Counted from the stretch's first letter, positions 50,952 to 60,175 are shown. The stretch is 64,000 bases of DNA from Chersky-840 sp035604715 (GCA_963731665.1 CAVSWP010000011.1:248001-312000); one strand, 5' to 3'. Program-made: numbers and translations. The notes: generated by a model not told the origin, from the letters alone.

Positions 50952-52000
50952 TCAGGTGGCCGCCGTGGCGAGCGCCGCGCCCCGCACGGCGTCGGGATCG
51001 GCGGCGTCGTACAGCGCCACGGTCTGCCCGGGCGCCACCAACGGCTGGGGGTCGTCGAACACCACGGCGTCGCCCTCCCACGTGCAGGCGGCGGCCGTGC
51101 CGTGCGCGCTGGTCTGGGCGTAGGCGCGCTCCCCCGGCCCAGGGCGACACGGACCCAGCTGGTCCGCTCGAGCGGGATCCGGACCCCCACGGCCTGCGCG
51201 GCGGAGCCGACGGTGATGCGTCGCGCCCGGACATCGACGGTGAGGGCATAGCGCCGGTGCCCGTCGAGGGCCACGCCCAGGCCGCGTCGCTGTCCCACCG
51301 TCACCAGCTCGCCGGCGGGCACGGCGCCGACCACCTCGCCCGTCGTCGAGTCCACCAACTCGGCGCGGTGCATGGCCATGCGGTCGGCCAGGAAGGCGCC
51401 CCGACCGCGCCGGGAGTGGATGAAGCACACGTCCTGGCTGTCGGGCTTGCCCGCCGTGCGCAACCCCAGTGCGGTGGCGCGGGCGCGCACCTCGGCCTTG
51501 GTGAGCTCGCCCACCGGGAGCACCACCCGGCCAAGCTGGTCGGCACCGAGCATGGACAGCACATAGGACTGGTCCTTGAGGCGGTCGGCGCCGCGCCGCA
51601 GGCGCGGCTCGCCGTGCTCGACCACGACGCGCGCATGGTGCCCGGTGGCCAGCGCCTCGAAACCGAGCCGGGTGGCGCGTTCGAGGAGCAACCCGAACTT
51701 GACCTTCCGGTTGCACTCGATGCACGGGTTGGGGGTGCGGCCCGCGCCGTGGTCCGAGACATAGGGCCCCACCACGTCGGCCTCGAAGGCGTCGGTGAAG
51801 TTGAACACGTGGTGGTCCACCCCGATCTGCCCCGCCACGCGCCGGGCGTCGTCCACGTCGGCCACCGAGCAGCACCCGCTGTCGGACGGCCCGCCCCACA
51901 GCTTGAGGGTGGCGCCCACCACGTCGTGGCCCGAGGCGACCAGCATGGCGGCGGCCACCGACGAGTCCACCCCACCGGACATGGCCACCAGGACCCGCAC
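50952..52000 (-). CDS. mnmA: tRNA-specific 2-thiouridylase MnmA (one-base frameshift)
   Basis: Makes 2-thiouridine at the wobble base of Lys, Glu and Gln tRNAs. VAMSGGVDSSVAAAML is the PP-loop, TPNPCIECNRKVKFG has the first catalytic Cys and DSQDVCFI the second. Near 51136 the reading frame breaks after SWVRVALG. Adding one base in the GGCCC run restores PGERAYAQTSAHG and a normal C-terminus ending at 50952. GTG 52000 lies 1 nt after the cysteine desulfurase stop, and the two enzymes work in sequence. Confidence 0.92.
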
Positions 52001-52001
52001 C

Positions 52002-53165
52002 TCAGGCCCGCAACCGCTCGACGGCCTTGGGCACCACCGCGAGGACGTGATCGATCTCGTCGCCGGTGGTCGTGTACCCCAGGGACAAGCGGATGGCCGT
52101 CCTGGCCTCGCCCGGGGAGCACCCCATGGCCAGCAACACGTGGCTGGGCTCCACGGCACCGCTGGCGCAGGCCGCACCGGCCGACGCCCTCACGCCCTCG
52201 TCGTCGAGGAGCACGAGGAGCTCCTCCTGGTCCACTCCGGCCACCCGGACATGGCAGCTGTAGGCCACCTTGGTCGAGTCCGCCCCCACCGAGGCCTCGG
52301 CGCCATCACCGACTCCCCCGGGCGCGGCGCTCTCCGTCACGCCGTCGATGGTGTCCAGAAGCCCACGGGCGAGACGGTCGCGCAGGCCCCGCACGCGCGC
52401 CACGGTGCGCGTGCGGGTGTCGGTGGCCACGCGCAGGGCCGCCGCCATGCCCACGACCCCGGTTACGTCGGTGGTCCCCGGCCGCCGGCCCCGCTCCTGG
52501 GTCCCGCCGTGCAGGACCGGAGCGAGCTGCACCCCGCCGCGCACCACGAGCGCGCCCACCCCCTTGGGCCCCCCGAACTTGTGCGCGCTCACCGACACCA
52601 GGTCGGCCACCGCCGTCAGGGCCGCCACGTCCAGCCACCCCACGGCGGCCACGGCGTCGGTGTGCACCAACGCCCGGGGGGCGAGCTCGTGCACCAGCGC
52701 GGCCACCTGGGCGAGGGGCTGCACCGTGCCCACCTCGTTGTTGACCAACATGACCGACACCAGCCCCACCTCGGGCCCGAGCACCCCCGCCAGCGCGTCG
52801 AGGTCGACGGTCCCGTCGCCGTGGACCGGCACGGTGGTGCCCCCCAAGGCGTCACAGGTCCTGCCCACGGCGTGGTGCTCGACCGCCGAGCACGCCACCG
52901 TGCCGCGCCCCGACCCGTGCACGCCGGCCACGGCCAGATTGTCGGCCTCGGTGCCCCCGGCGCTGAACACGACCTCGCCGGGCTCGCACCCCAGGCAGCT
53001 CGCCACCTCGTCGCGCGCCTCGTCGACCGCCACCCGGGCGCGCCGGGCCACGGCGTGGCTGCCCGAGGGGTTCCCGAAGTGCTCGGTCAGAAAAGGAAGC
53101 ATGGCCGCCAACGACTCCGGACGCAGCGGCGTGGTGGCCGCGTGGTCGAGGTAGGCCTGCATCAT
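52002..53165 (-). CDS. iscS: Cysteine desulfurase (IscS/NifS family)
   Basis: PLP enzyme releasing persulfide sulfur from cysteine. 387 aa. YLDHAATTPLRPE is the N-terminal signature, SVSAHKFGGPKGVGALVVR contains the PLP Lys, and the catalytic Cys is in GAACASGAVEPSHVL. Two adjacent ATGs (53165, 53162) are possible starts. Directly upstream of mnmA, so it probably donates sulfur for tRNA thiolation, as in other actinobacteria. Confidence 0.94.
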   Translation of the reverse strand: MMQAYLDHAATTPLRPESLAAMLPFLTEHFGNPSGSHAVARRARVAVDEARDEVASCLGCEPGEVVFSAGGTEADNLAVAGVHGSGRGTVACSAVEHHAVGRTCDALGGTTVPVHGDGTVDLDALAGVLGPEVGLVSVMLVNNEVGTVQPLAQVAALVHELAPRALVHTDAVAAVGWLDVAALTAVADLVSVSAHKFGGPKGVGALVVRGGVQLAPVLHGGTQERGRRPGTTDVTGVVGMAAALRVATDTRTRTVARVRGLRDRLARGLLDTIDGVTESAAPGGVGDGAEASVGADSTKVAYSCHVRVAGVDQEELLVLLDDEGVRASAGAACASGAVEPSHVLLAMGCSPGEARTAIRLSLGYTTTGDEIDHVLAVVPKAVERLRA

Positions 53166-53211
53166 CCAAGGTTACGTCGGCGCCCGACCCACTCCCGACG
53201 TCGGGGAACGC

Positions 53212-53769
53212 TCAGGGCTTGCCCACCATGATCACCGTGGCGGCCACGAACAGCACCCCCAACACCGCGGCGGCGACGGCCACACGGCGACAATCCCCGT
53301 CGAGGGTGCCGGCTGGGCCGGCTGCGTCGGCAGCAGCGGCGGGGTCTCCCCAGCACTCGGCCAGCTCGACCTGGATCCGGCGCTCGCCGGGCCACAGCAC
53401 GACCTCGGCGAGCAACGCCGAGACGAGCCACACCATGAGGCCCACCACCACGAAGGTGTCACCGGCGTCGAACGCCCCCTTGCTGGCGGCGATCAGGCTG
53501 AGGCCGAACACGGGCACCCCGTACAGCGTCCGCCCCGCCCAGTTGGCCCCGGGGCGGAAGTACCGGAGCACCCCCTCGGCGCCGGGCGCCCCCGGGCCCC
53601 GCCGGGCCCGGGCGGCCTGGACCCCGGTGACCGCCATGGTCCCGAAGCCGACCACCGCACACAGGACGTGGGCCAGGAGCAACAAGGTGTAGAGCACCCC
53701 GGTGGGCACGGCCCGGGCCGCCCCGACCACCGCACCCGGGGCCTCGACCAACGACGTCACGGGTGCCAT
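53212..53769 (-). CDS. Integral membrane protein, DUF2269-like
   Basis: 185 aa with four hydrophobic helices (about 24-47, 82-96, 103-122, 160-182). The helix pattern with H-V-L-C-A-V-V-G-F-G-T and G-R-T-L-Y-G-V-P-V-F-G is reminiscent of DUF2269 proteins, but I am not certain. No catalytic motif. 46 nt upstream of the cysteine desulfurase on the same strand. Confidence 0.6.
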   Translation of the reverse strand: MAPVTSLVEAPGAVVGAARAVPTGVLYTLLLLAHVLCAVVGFGTMAVTGVQAARARRGPGAPGAEGVLRYFRPGANWAGRTLYGVPVFGLSLIAASKGAFDAGDTFVVVGLMVWLVSALLAEVVLWPGERRIQVELAECWGDPAAAADAAGPAGTLDGDCRRVAVAAAVLGVLFVAATVIMVGKP

Positions 53770-54009
53770 CGTCGTCGGCGATCCCGCTGCGGCGCCAGGA
53801 GGGCACTGTCCGAGGGCCGACGGTCACCGCCGGGACGACGGGCGGACATCAAACGCGTGCTTGCTACAGCAAGGTAGCGTGGAGGTGACCACGTGCATAC
53901 GGATCGTGACCAAGATGACCAAAGCACGAGATCCTGGGGCACCCGGTAGGTTACTAGTGGGTAATGAAGCCATGAAAAACCGCACAGCACCGAGGTTCGG
54001 GGGCTCACG
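53770..54009. other. Divergent intergenic region upstream of galT
   Basis: 240 bp between divergent genes. It holds a CTTGCT/AGCAAG inverted repeat near 53860-53876 and a 13-codon ORF at 53971-54012 whose stop overlaps the galT start (ATGA). It is less GC-rich than coding parts and should contain both promoters, which I cannot place reliably. Confidence 0.4.
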
Positions 54010-54986
54010 ATGAACCAACTCCGCCTGGACCCGCTCACCGGAAGGTGGGTGGTGGTGAGCACCGACCGGTCCCATCGCCCCTTCTCGTTCGCGCCCCCGC
54101 CCGCGTCCAGGCCGACACCAGCCGCCCGTGCCCCTTCTGCCCCGGCAACGAGGAGTCCATGGCCCCCGCCCTCGAGACCTACGGGTCGAGCGGGCACTGG
54201 CTGGTGCGAGTCGTGCCCAACCTCTACCCGGCGTTCGAGGGCGACCACCCCTTCGTAGTGGAGAACCGCGGACCGGTCTTCACCCAGGCCACGGCGGGAG
54301 GGATCCACGAGGTCCTGGTGCTGTCACCCGATCACGACCACGGGTGGGAGCACCTCTCCGACGAGCAGGCGGTGCTCGTCATGGCGGCCATCAGAGACCG
54401 CGTCGAGGAACACGCGTCGGTCCCCGGCCTGCGCTACAGCCAGGCCATCGTCAACGCCGGCCGCGAAGCCGGGGCATCGATCGAGCACCCCCACGGCCAG
54501 CTCCTCGGCATGTCCTTCGTGCCCCGTGAGCTCGCCGAGGAGCAAGCCGGGTTCGCCCGGTTCGCGGGCCGGTGCCTGCTGTGCACGACCGTGGACGCCG
54601 AGGAGGACGCCGAGTACCGGGTGGTCTACGCCAACGACCGCGTGCTCGTGGTGTGCCCCTTCTGGAGCGGCAATCCCTACGAGATGCTCATCATCCCCCG
54701 GACCCACGGCCCCCACCTGCACCGCGCCTCGCCGTCGGACCTCGCGGCGGTGGGCCGGTCGTTGCGCCTCGTGCTGGGATCGCTCATCGAGCGGCTCGGT
54801 GACGTGTCGTACAACATCGTCTTCCACTCCGCTCCTTACCGGGCGCCCGAGCCCTACCACTGGCACGTGCACGTCTGGCCGCATCTCACCACGGCGGCGG
54901 GCTTCGAGGCCGGCACCGGGGTGCTCATCAACATCGTGCCCCCTGAGCAGGCCACCGAAGAGCTCAGGGTGGCCGTACCCGCCTGA
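54010..54986 (+). CDS. galT: Galactose-1-phosphate uridylyltransferase-like protein (one-base frameshift)
   Basis: HIT-superfamily nucleotidyl transferase. ATG 54010 gives MNQLRLDPLTGRWVVVS, the GalT N-terminus; after FSFAPPP the rest (VQADTSRPCPFCPGNEES onward) is in another frame. One base missing in the CCC run at 54100-54102 explains this. CPFC and CLLC are zinc ligands, and the active motif is HPHGQ in ASIEHPHGQLLG. The C-terminal YHWHVHVWPH is typical. About 325 aa when corrected. No galK or galE is nearby, and the protein could use another sugar phosphate. Confidence 0.88.
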
Positions 54987-54995
54987 GCCGGGCGC

Positions 54996-56045
54996 TCAGC
55001 CCAGGAACACGCCCGCCACCGAGCTGTAGAGATCGAGCTCGACGGTCTTCGACCTCGCCACCGCCTCGGCGATGGGGACCCGCACGATCTCCCCGGCCTG
55101 CAGGGCCACCATCATCCCGAAGGCCCCGTCGTGCAACGCGGTCACGGCGGCCACGCCGAAGCGCGTGGCGAGGACGCGGTCGAACGCCGACGGCGAGCCC
55201 CCGCGCTGGATGTGCCCCAGGATGGTGACCCGGGCCTCGAACCCCGTGCGCCGCTCGAGCTCCTCGGCGAGCCAGGCGCCGATCCCACCCAACCGGGCAT
55301 GCCCGAATTGATCGACGGGAGCTCCCGACGTGGCCAGTCGGGCCGAGTCGGCATCGGGGCCCTCGACGGGGACGGCCCCCTCGGCGATGACCACGATCGA
55401 CGAGAATTGCCCGCCGCGGTGACGTCGCTTCAGCCGTAGGCAGACCTCCTCGACGTCGAAGGGCACCTCGGGCACCAGGATCTCGGCCGCACCCCCGGCC
55501 ATCCCGGCGTAGGTGGCGATCCACCCCACGTGGCGACCCATGACCTCGCACACGATCACCCGGTGGTGCGACTCCGCCGTGGTCCGCAGGCGGTCGATGG
55601 CCTCGGTGGCAGTCTGCACGGCGGTGTCGAAGCCGAAGGTCATCTCGGTCCCCGAGAGATCGTTGTCGATGGTCTTGGGGACACCGACGGCGCACACGCC
55701 GTAGTCACCCAGGCGATGCGCCACCCCCAGCGTGTCCTCCCCGCCCACCGCCACCAGCGCGTCCACGTTGTGGGCGGCGAGGTTGGCAACCACCCGTTCG
55801 GGACCGTCTTGCACCTTGAAGGGGTTGGTGCGCGACGTCCCGAGGACGGTCCCGCCCAGGGCCAGGATGTCGCGGCACCGGTGGACGTCGAGGGGCAGGT
55901 ACTCGTCTTCGAGCACGCCCCTCCACCCGTCGAGGTACCCGACCACCTCGTCGCCGTGACTGAGCTCGGCGCTGAGCACCACCGCCCTGATCGCCGCGTT
56001 GAGCCCCGGGCAGTCGCCCCCGCCGGTCAGGATCCCGATGCGCAT
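54996..56045 (-). CDS. pfkA: 6-phosphofructokinase, PPi-dependent type
   Basis: 349 aa. ILTGGGDCPGLNAAIR at the start, GGED at 101-104, PKTIDND at 123-129, and MGRHVGW and GHIQRGG later identify the PFK family. Asp104 and Lys124 replace the two Gly of E. coli ATP-PFK; this pair is the accepted signature of pyrophosphate-dependent enzymes. So the reaction is probably reversible fructose 6-phosphate + PPi. Seven nt downstream of the maltokinase gene, on the same strand as treS. Confidence 0.9.
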   Translation of the reverse strand: MRIGILTGGGDCPGLNAAIRAVVLSAELSHGDEVVGYLDGWRGVLEDEYLPLDVHRCRDILALGGTVLGTSRTNPFKVQDGPERVVANLAAHNVDALVAVGGEDTLGVAHRLGDYGVCAVGVPKTIDNDLSGTEMTFGFDTAVQTATEAIDRLRTTAESHHRVIVCEVMGRHVGWIATYAGMAGGAAEILVPEVPFDVEEVCLRLKRRHRGGQFSSIVVIAEGAVPVEGPDADSARLATSGAPVDQFGHARLGGIGAWLAEELERRTGFEARVTILGHIQRGGSPSAFDRVLATRFGVAAVTALHDGAFGMMVALQAGEIVRVPIAEAVARSKTVELDLYSSVAGVFLG

Positions 56046-56052
56046 GCGACCA

Positions 56053-57369
56053 TCAGCCCTCGCTCTGGCGGGCCTGGTGGACAGCGGCCCGAACCAGCTC
56101 GAACGACGCCGTCAGCACGCGCAGCGCCTCGCGCCCGGGCGGGACGAGGCCGCTGATACCGGGCACGCCGAGATAGCCGGCGAGAAAGGCCCGGCGGTTG
56201 CGCGCCACCCAGGCGTCGGCGAGCTCGGACAGGCCGTCGCGCCCCGAGCGGTCGCGCTCGTCGGCGGCCGTGGTCGCCACGTGCTCGAGGGACCACAGCA
56301 TGTCGGCCACATCGGCCAGGGGGGAGCGGAACACCGGCCCACCACCGTCGCCGTCGGGGGCGCGCACGGCGCCGGCCATCGACGTCGGCTGCCCGCCGCT
56401 GCCGAAGTCCACGACGTACCACCCCTGCTCGGTGCGACACGTCCGGCCCAGATGGAAGTCCCCGTGGGTGCGGATGGCCTGGGACGACACCTGCAGGACG
56501 CGCAGCTCGCCGAGGAGCTGCTCGACGTCGGGGCGTTCCAGCACGTGCGGAGCCAACCCTCCCAAGGTCGATTCGATGGCCGCCGCCCACTCCCCCACAT
56601 CACCGAGACGGCGACCGAAGGCCTTGTCGAGGCCGAGGTGCATGCGCGCCGTCATGGTGCCCAGGCGATGGGCCTCGGCGCCGAAGTCTCCGCCGGCGAG
56701 CTCGGGAGGGCCTCCCGACGCGTAGAGGTCGCGCACCGACGTGAGCGCCAGCGCGTAGCCGGACGAGGCACCGGCCAGGAGCTCCTGGGCCACCCCGAGG
56801 TCGCGCCCGGCGCGCCGCCACAACGCCAGCGGGGCGGCCAGATGGTTGAAGCCGACCTCGTCCAGGGCGAAGAACACCTCGAGCTCCGGGCGCGGCCCGT
56901 CGACGACCTCGTTGTAGACGGTGAAGGCGATCCGGTCCTCCATGGCCAGGGTGATCGAAGCCTTGTCGTCGCGCAGATGGCGTACCAACGACGCCTGCAC
57001 CACCTCGCCCGACACCCGCTCCAGCAGCATGGCGGCCACCACCGCGTCGCGCGTCACGTCGAACACCATCGCCGGCCCTTCGTCGTCGACGAAGGAGCCC
57101 AGCACGGCGTCGTCGCCGTCGGGGAGGAACCGGGCTTCCTCGCCAGGTGCGCGCAGGCCGAAGGGCACGTGGACCAACCGGTCATCGAGCTCGGCGACCA
57201 CGTCGACGATGCCGGGGCGCCCCGGCCCGAGCACCTCGGCGTCGAGGACGCGCACCGCGCCACCGCCCGTCCAGCCCGAGCGACGCGCCGCATAGGCGGT
57301 GACGAGCTCGGCCAGCGCGGCGCGTGCCGAGTCTGACACGTCGACCACGCCCGTTCCCGACGGCGTCAC
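56053..57369 (-). CDS. mak: Maltokinase-like protein (Mak/Pep2 family)
   Basis: 438 aa aminoglycoside-phosphotransferase-fold kinase. In the TreS-Pep2-GlgE route it makes maltose 1-phosphate from maltose and ATP. IRTHGDFHLGR (catalytic Asp about 304) and LADVADMLWSLEHVA are family motifs. The usual DFEGEP metal-binding motif reads DFGSGGQP here (321-328), lacking the acidic residues, so activity is uncertain. GTG 57369 overlaps the treS stop (GTGA). glgE was not seen in the window. Confidence 0.82.
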   Translation of the reverse strand: MTPSGTGVVDVSDSARAALAELVTAYAARRSGWTGGGAVRVLDAEVLGPGRPGIVDVVAELDDRLVHVPFGLRAPGEEARFLPDGDDAVLGSFVDDEGPAMVFDVTRDAVVAAMLLERVSGEVVQASLVRHLRDDKASITLAMEDRIAFTVYNEVVDGPRPELEVFFALDEVGFNHLAAPLALWRRAGRDLGVAQELLAGASSGYALALTSVRDLYASGGPPELAGGDFGAEAHRLGTMTARMHLGLDKAFGRRLGDVGEWAAAIESTLGGLAPHVLERPDVEQLLGELRVLQVSSQAIRTHGDFHLGRTCRTEQGWYVVDFGSGGQPTSMAGAVRAPDGDGGGPVFRSPLADVADMLWSLEHVATTAADERDRSGRDGLSELADAWVARNRRAFLAGYLGVPGISGLVPPGREALRVLTASFELVRAAVHQARQSEG

Positions 57370-59237
57370 GGCAGCTCTCCGTCACCGGGGGCGTCGGGGT
57401 CGGCGCCGTGGGCTGCGGTGAGCTCGAACCAGTAGAAGCCGTAAGGCCCCAGGGTGACGCTGTAGGTCCCGTTGCCCACGGGCGGGAACGGTATCCGCCC
57501 CAGGAGCTCGACGGGAGCGCGATTGGCCCAGCGGGCGAGGTCGAGCTCCGCAGGCTGGGCGAATCGGCTCAGGTTGTGCACGCACAGGACGGGGCTCTCC
57601 TCTTCGACATCGGGGCGGGCCCCCCCTCGGCGCGACCGGCCGGCCCGACGGGGCCGCCCCGTGGGGCTCGACGGGGGTTGGGGGCTCCTCACGTAGGCGA
57701 GGATGGACGGGTTGGCGCAAGGAACCAGGTCGAAGGTCCCGGTGCCGAACACGGGGAACTGCTTGCGGGTCTGGAGGATGTTGCGCAGCCAGTGGAGATG
57801 GGAGCTGGGATTGCGCCGGTGGGCTTCGACGTTCACGGCTTCGAACCCGTAGACGGGGTCCATGAGCGGGGGGAGATAGAGCTGGGCGAAGTCCGACCGG
57901 CTGAAGCCGCCGTTGCGGTCGGGGCTCCACTGCATGGGGGTGCGCACCGAGTCCCGGTCACCGAGGTAGACGTTGTCCCCCATCAGGATCTCGTCGCCGT
58001 AGTAGATGACGGGGCTCCCCGGGAGCGAGAACAGCACGGCGTGCAACAGTTCGGCCAGCCGGCGGTCCCCGTCGAGCAAGGGGGCCAAGCGGCGACCGAT
58101 GCCCATGTGCCGACGCATGCGAGGGTCCTTCACGTACTCCGCCACCATGTAGTCGCGCTCTTCCTCGGTGACCTTCTCGAGGGTGAGCTCGTCGTGATTG
58201 CGCAGGAAGATGGCCCACTGGCAGTTGTCGGGGATCTCCGGGGTCTGGGCCAGGATCTCGGTGACGGGGAACCGCTGCTCGCGCCGCACCGCCATGAACA
58301 GGCGCGGCATCAGGGGGAAGTGGAAGCACATGTGGCACTCGTCGCCGTTGCCGAAGTAGTCGACGAGGTCCGCCGGCCACTGGTTGGCCTCGGCCAGGAG
58401 CACCCGGTTGGGATGGGCGGCGTCCACCTCCTTACGGAGCTGGCGGAGCAGGGCGTGGGTCTCGGGAAGGTTCTCGCCCGTGGTCCCGTCGCGCTGGAAC
58501 AGATAGGGCACGGCGTCGAGGCGGAAGCCGTCGAGGCCGAGATCGAGCCAGAAGCGCACCACGCCGAACATGGCGTCGACCACGGCCGGGTTCTCGTAGT
58601 TGAGGTCGGGCTGGTGCGAGTAGAAACGGTGCCAGTAGTACTGCTGGCGTTGTTGGTCCCAGGTCCAGTTGGACGTCTCCACATCCACGAACACCACGCG
58701 CGCCTCGGGCCACCGTTGATCGTCCTCGTTCCACACGTACCAATCGGCCTTGGGGTTGTCGCGAGAGGTCCGCGACTCGACGAACCACGGGTGCTGGTCA
58801 CTGGTGTGGTTCATCACGAGGTCGGCGATCACCCTGATGCCGCGCCGGTGGGCGTCGTCGAGGAACTCGACGAGGTCGTCGAGGTGCCCCAGGTCGGGGT
58901 GCACGGTGAAGAAGTCGCTGATGTCGTACCCACCGTCTCGCATGGGCGACGGGTAGAAGGGCAGGAGCCAGAGGCAGTCGACGCCGAGCCACTCCAGGTA
59001 GTCGAGCTTGGCCCTCAGCCCGGCCAGGTCGCCGATGCCGTCGTCGTTGGAGTCGAAGAACCCACGCGTGAGGACCTCGTAGAACACGCCGCGCCGGAAC
59101 CAGTCGGCCCCTCCTTTGGCGGGAAGCGCCGTGGGGCGGATCCCGGGCAGCCGGGCCCCCCCGGCGCGTCGGGCCGACGGGAGCCCCGTGGCCGACCCCC
59201 GCACTCGGGGCGCCTTGGCCGGGCGCGACACGGTCAC
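57366..59237 (-). CDS. treS: Trehalose synthase (maltose alpha-D-glucosyltransferase)
   Basis: GH13 enzyme interconverting maltose and trehalose. 623 aa. VFYEVLTRGFFDSNDDGIGD at the start of the barrel, DLVMNHTSDQHPWF, GLDGFRLDAVPYLF (nucleophile Asp), LLAEANQWP (acid Glu) and LRNHDELTL (third Asp) are in place. Near the C-terminal beta domain about 28 residues rich in Arg/Gly/Pro (TGRPRRAGRSRRGGARP) are inserted. ATG 59237 adds a basic tail of about 45 residues before the conserved start. Coupled to the maltokinase. Confidence 0.94.
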   Translation of the reverse strand: MTVSRPAKAPRVRGSATGLPSARRAGGARLPGIRPTALPAKGGADWFRRGVFYEVLTRGFFDSNDDGIGDLAGLRAKLDYLEWLGVDCLWLLPFYPSPMRDGGYDISDFFTVHPDLGHLDDLVEFLDDAHRRGIRVIADLVMNHTSDQHPWFVESRTSRDNPKADWYVWNEDDQRWPEARVVFVDVETSNWTWDQQRQQYYWHRFYSHQPDLNYENPAVVDAMFGVVRFWLDLGLDGFRLDAVPYLFQRDGTTGENLPETHALLRQLRKEVDAAHPNRVLLAEANQWPADLVDYFGNGDECHMCFHFPLMPRLFMAVRREQRFPVTEILAQTPEIPDNCQWAIFLRNHDELTLEKVTEEERDYMVAEYVKDPRMRRHMGIGRRLAPLLDGDRRLAELLHAVLFSLPGSPVIYYGDEILMGDNVYLGDRDSVRTPMQWSPDRNGGFSRSDFAQLYLPPLMDPVYGFEAVNVEAHRRNPSSHLHWLRNILQTRKQFPVFGTGTFDLVPCANPSILAYVRSPQPPSSPTGRPRRAGRSRRGGARPDVEEESPVLCVHNLSRFAQPAELDLARWANRAPVELLGRIPFPPVGNGTYSVTLGPYGFYWFELTAAHGADPDAPGDGELP

Positions 59238-59247
59238 GGGCCGGCCC

Positions 59248-60054
59248 TCAGCGTCCGACGAACCGGGCCCGGCCGGGGCCCTGGGCGAGGAACGACGTCA
59301 CACCCAGACGGGCGTCCTCGGTGGCGCCCACCGACACGAAGGCGTCCACCTCGAGCTGCAGGGCGTCGGGCAGGTCCATCTCGACGCCGTCGTCGATGAC
59401 ACCCTTGGCCGCCGCCAGGGCCGCCAGCGGGCCCGCCGCGAACCCGGCCGCCAACGACAGGGCTTCCTCGAGCACGTGGTCACGGGCCACCACCCGGTCC
59501 ACCAGGCCCATGCGCAACGCCTCGTCGCCGGCCACGTGGCGCCCGGTGAAGATCAGGTCCTTGGCCCGGCTCACGCCGACGAGGCGGGGGAGGCGCTGCG
59601 TGGCGCCGCCGCCGGGGATGATGCCGAGGAGGATCTCGGGTTGCCCGAGGCGGGCGTCCTCGGCCACCACCCGCAGGTCGCACGCCAGGGCAAGCTCGAG
59701 CCCACCGCCGAGGGCGTAGCCGGTGATGGCCGCGATCGTCACCCGGGGAAGCGCGGTCAAGGCCCGGGTCACCGAGTGGAAACCATCGGCGATGCGTTGC
59801 GCGGCGCCGGGCTCGGTGAACTCGCTCACATCGGCCCCCGCCGCGAACAGGCGGGGCCCACCCCATAGCACCACCGCGCCGGGTGGGTCGGCGGCGAGCT
59901 GTTCGATCACGTCGCCCAGGCGGCCGAGGAAGGCGACCGACAAGGCGTTCATCTTGGGCCGGTCGAGCGTCACCAGGGCCACGCCGTCGTCCCGACGCTC
60001 GAGCGTCACCACCCCGGCGTCGGTGTCATGCGACGCAGGATCAGGGGCGACCAT
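59248..60054 (-). CDS. Enoyl-CoA hydratase/isomerase family protein
   Basis: 268 aa from ATG 60054. The crotonase fold is clear: FAAGADVSEF (oxyanion hole), GYALGGGLELALACDLRV and LGQPEILLGIIPGGGATQRLPRL with one catalytic Glu. The position of the second catalytic Glu has Asp (AKDLIFTG), so hydration versus isomerisation cannot be settled. 11 nt upstream of treS and 121 nt after meaB; probably fatty-acid or BCAA breakdown. Confidence 0.86.
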   Translation of the reverse strand: MVAPDPASHDTDAGVVTLERRDDGVALVTLDRPKMNALSVAFLGRLGDVIEQLAADPPGAVVLWGGPRLFAAGADVSEFTEPGAAQRIADGFHSVTRALTALPRVTIAAITGYALGGGLELALACDLRVVAEDARLGQPEILLGIIPGGGATQRLPRLVGVSRAKDLIFTGRHVAGDEALRMGLVDRVVARDHVLEEALSLAAGFAAGPLAALAAAKGVIDDGVEMDLPDALQLEVDAFVSVGATEDARLGVTSFLAQGPGRARFVGR

Positions 60055-60084
60055 GCGCGCACCGTACCCGACCGCGCCCCGGGC

Positions 60085-60112
60085 GTCGTGCCAACGAGGT
60101 CGTGCCAACGTG
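60085..60112. repeat. 14-bp tandem repeat, two copies
   Basis: GTCGTGCCAACGAG (60085-60098) and GTCGTGCCAACGTG (60099-60112), between meaB and the enoyl-CoA hydratase gene. Confidence 0.8.
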
Positions 60113-60175
60113 GAGGCGAGCCGTCGCCTCGGGGCCCGGCGTGGCCACCCGCCGGTCGCCACCGGGGTCGGGCCC

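Noticed and set aside
46573..51123. A 1516-codon open frame on the plus strand, and many other long frames opposite known genes
   Set aside because: It lies antisense to pknB and ligA, has the Gly/Arg/His-rich composition expected of shadow frames in GC-rich DNA, and shows no domain; the genes on the other strand are certain.
48787..51249. LigA with a 106-residue N-terminal extension
   Set aside because: The extension is the mnmA coding region read in another frame; ATG 50931 gives the standard LigA N-terminus.
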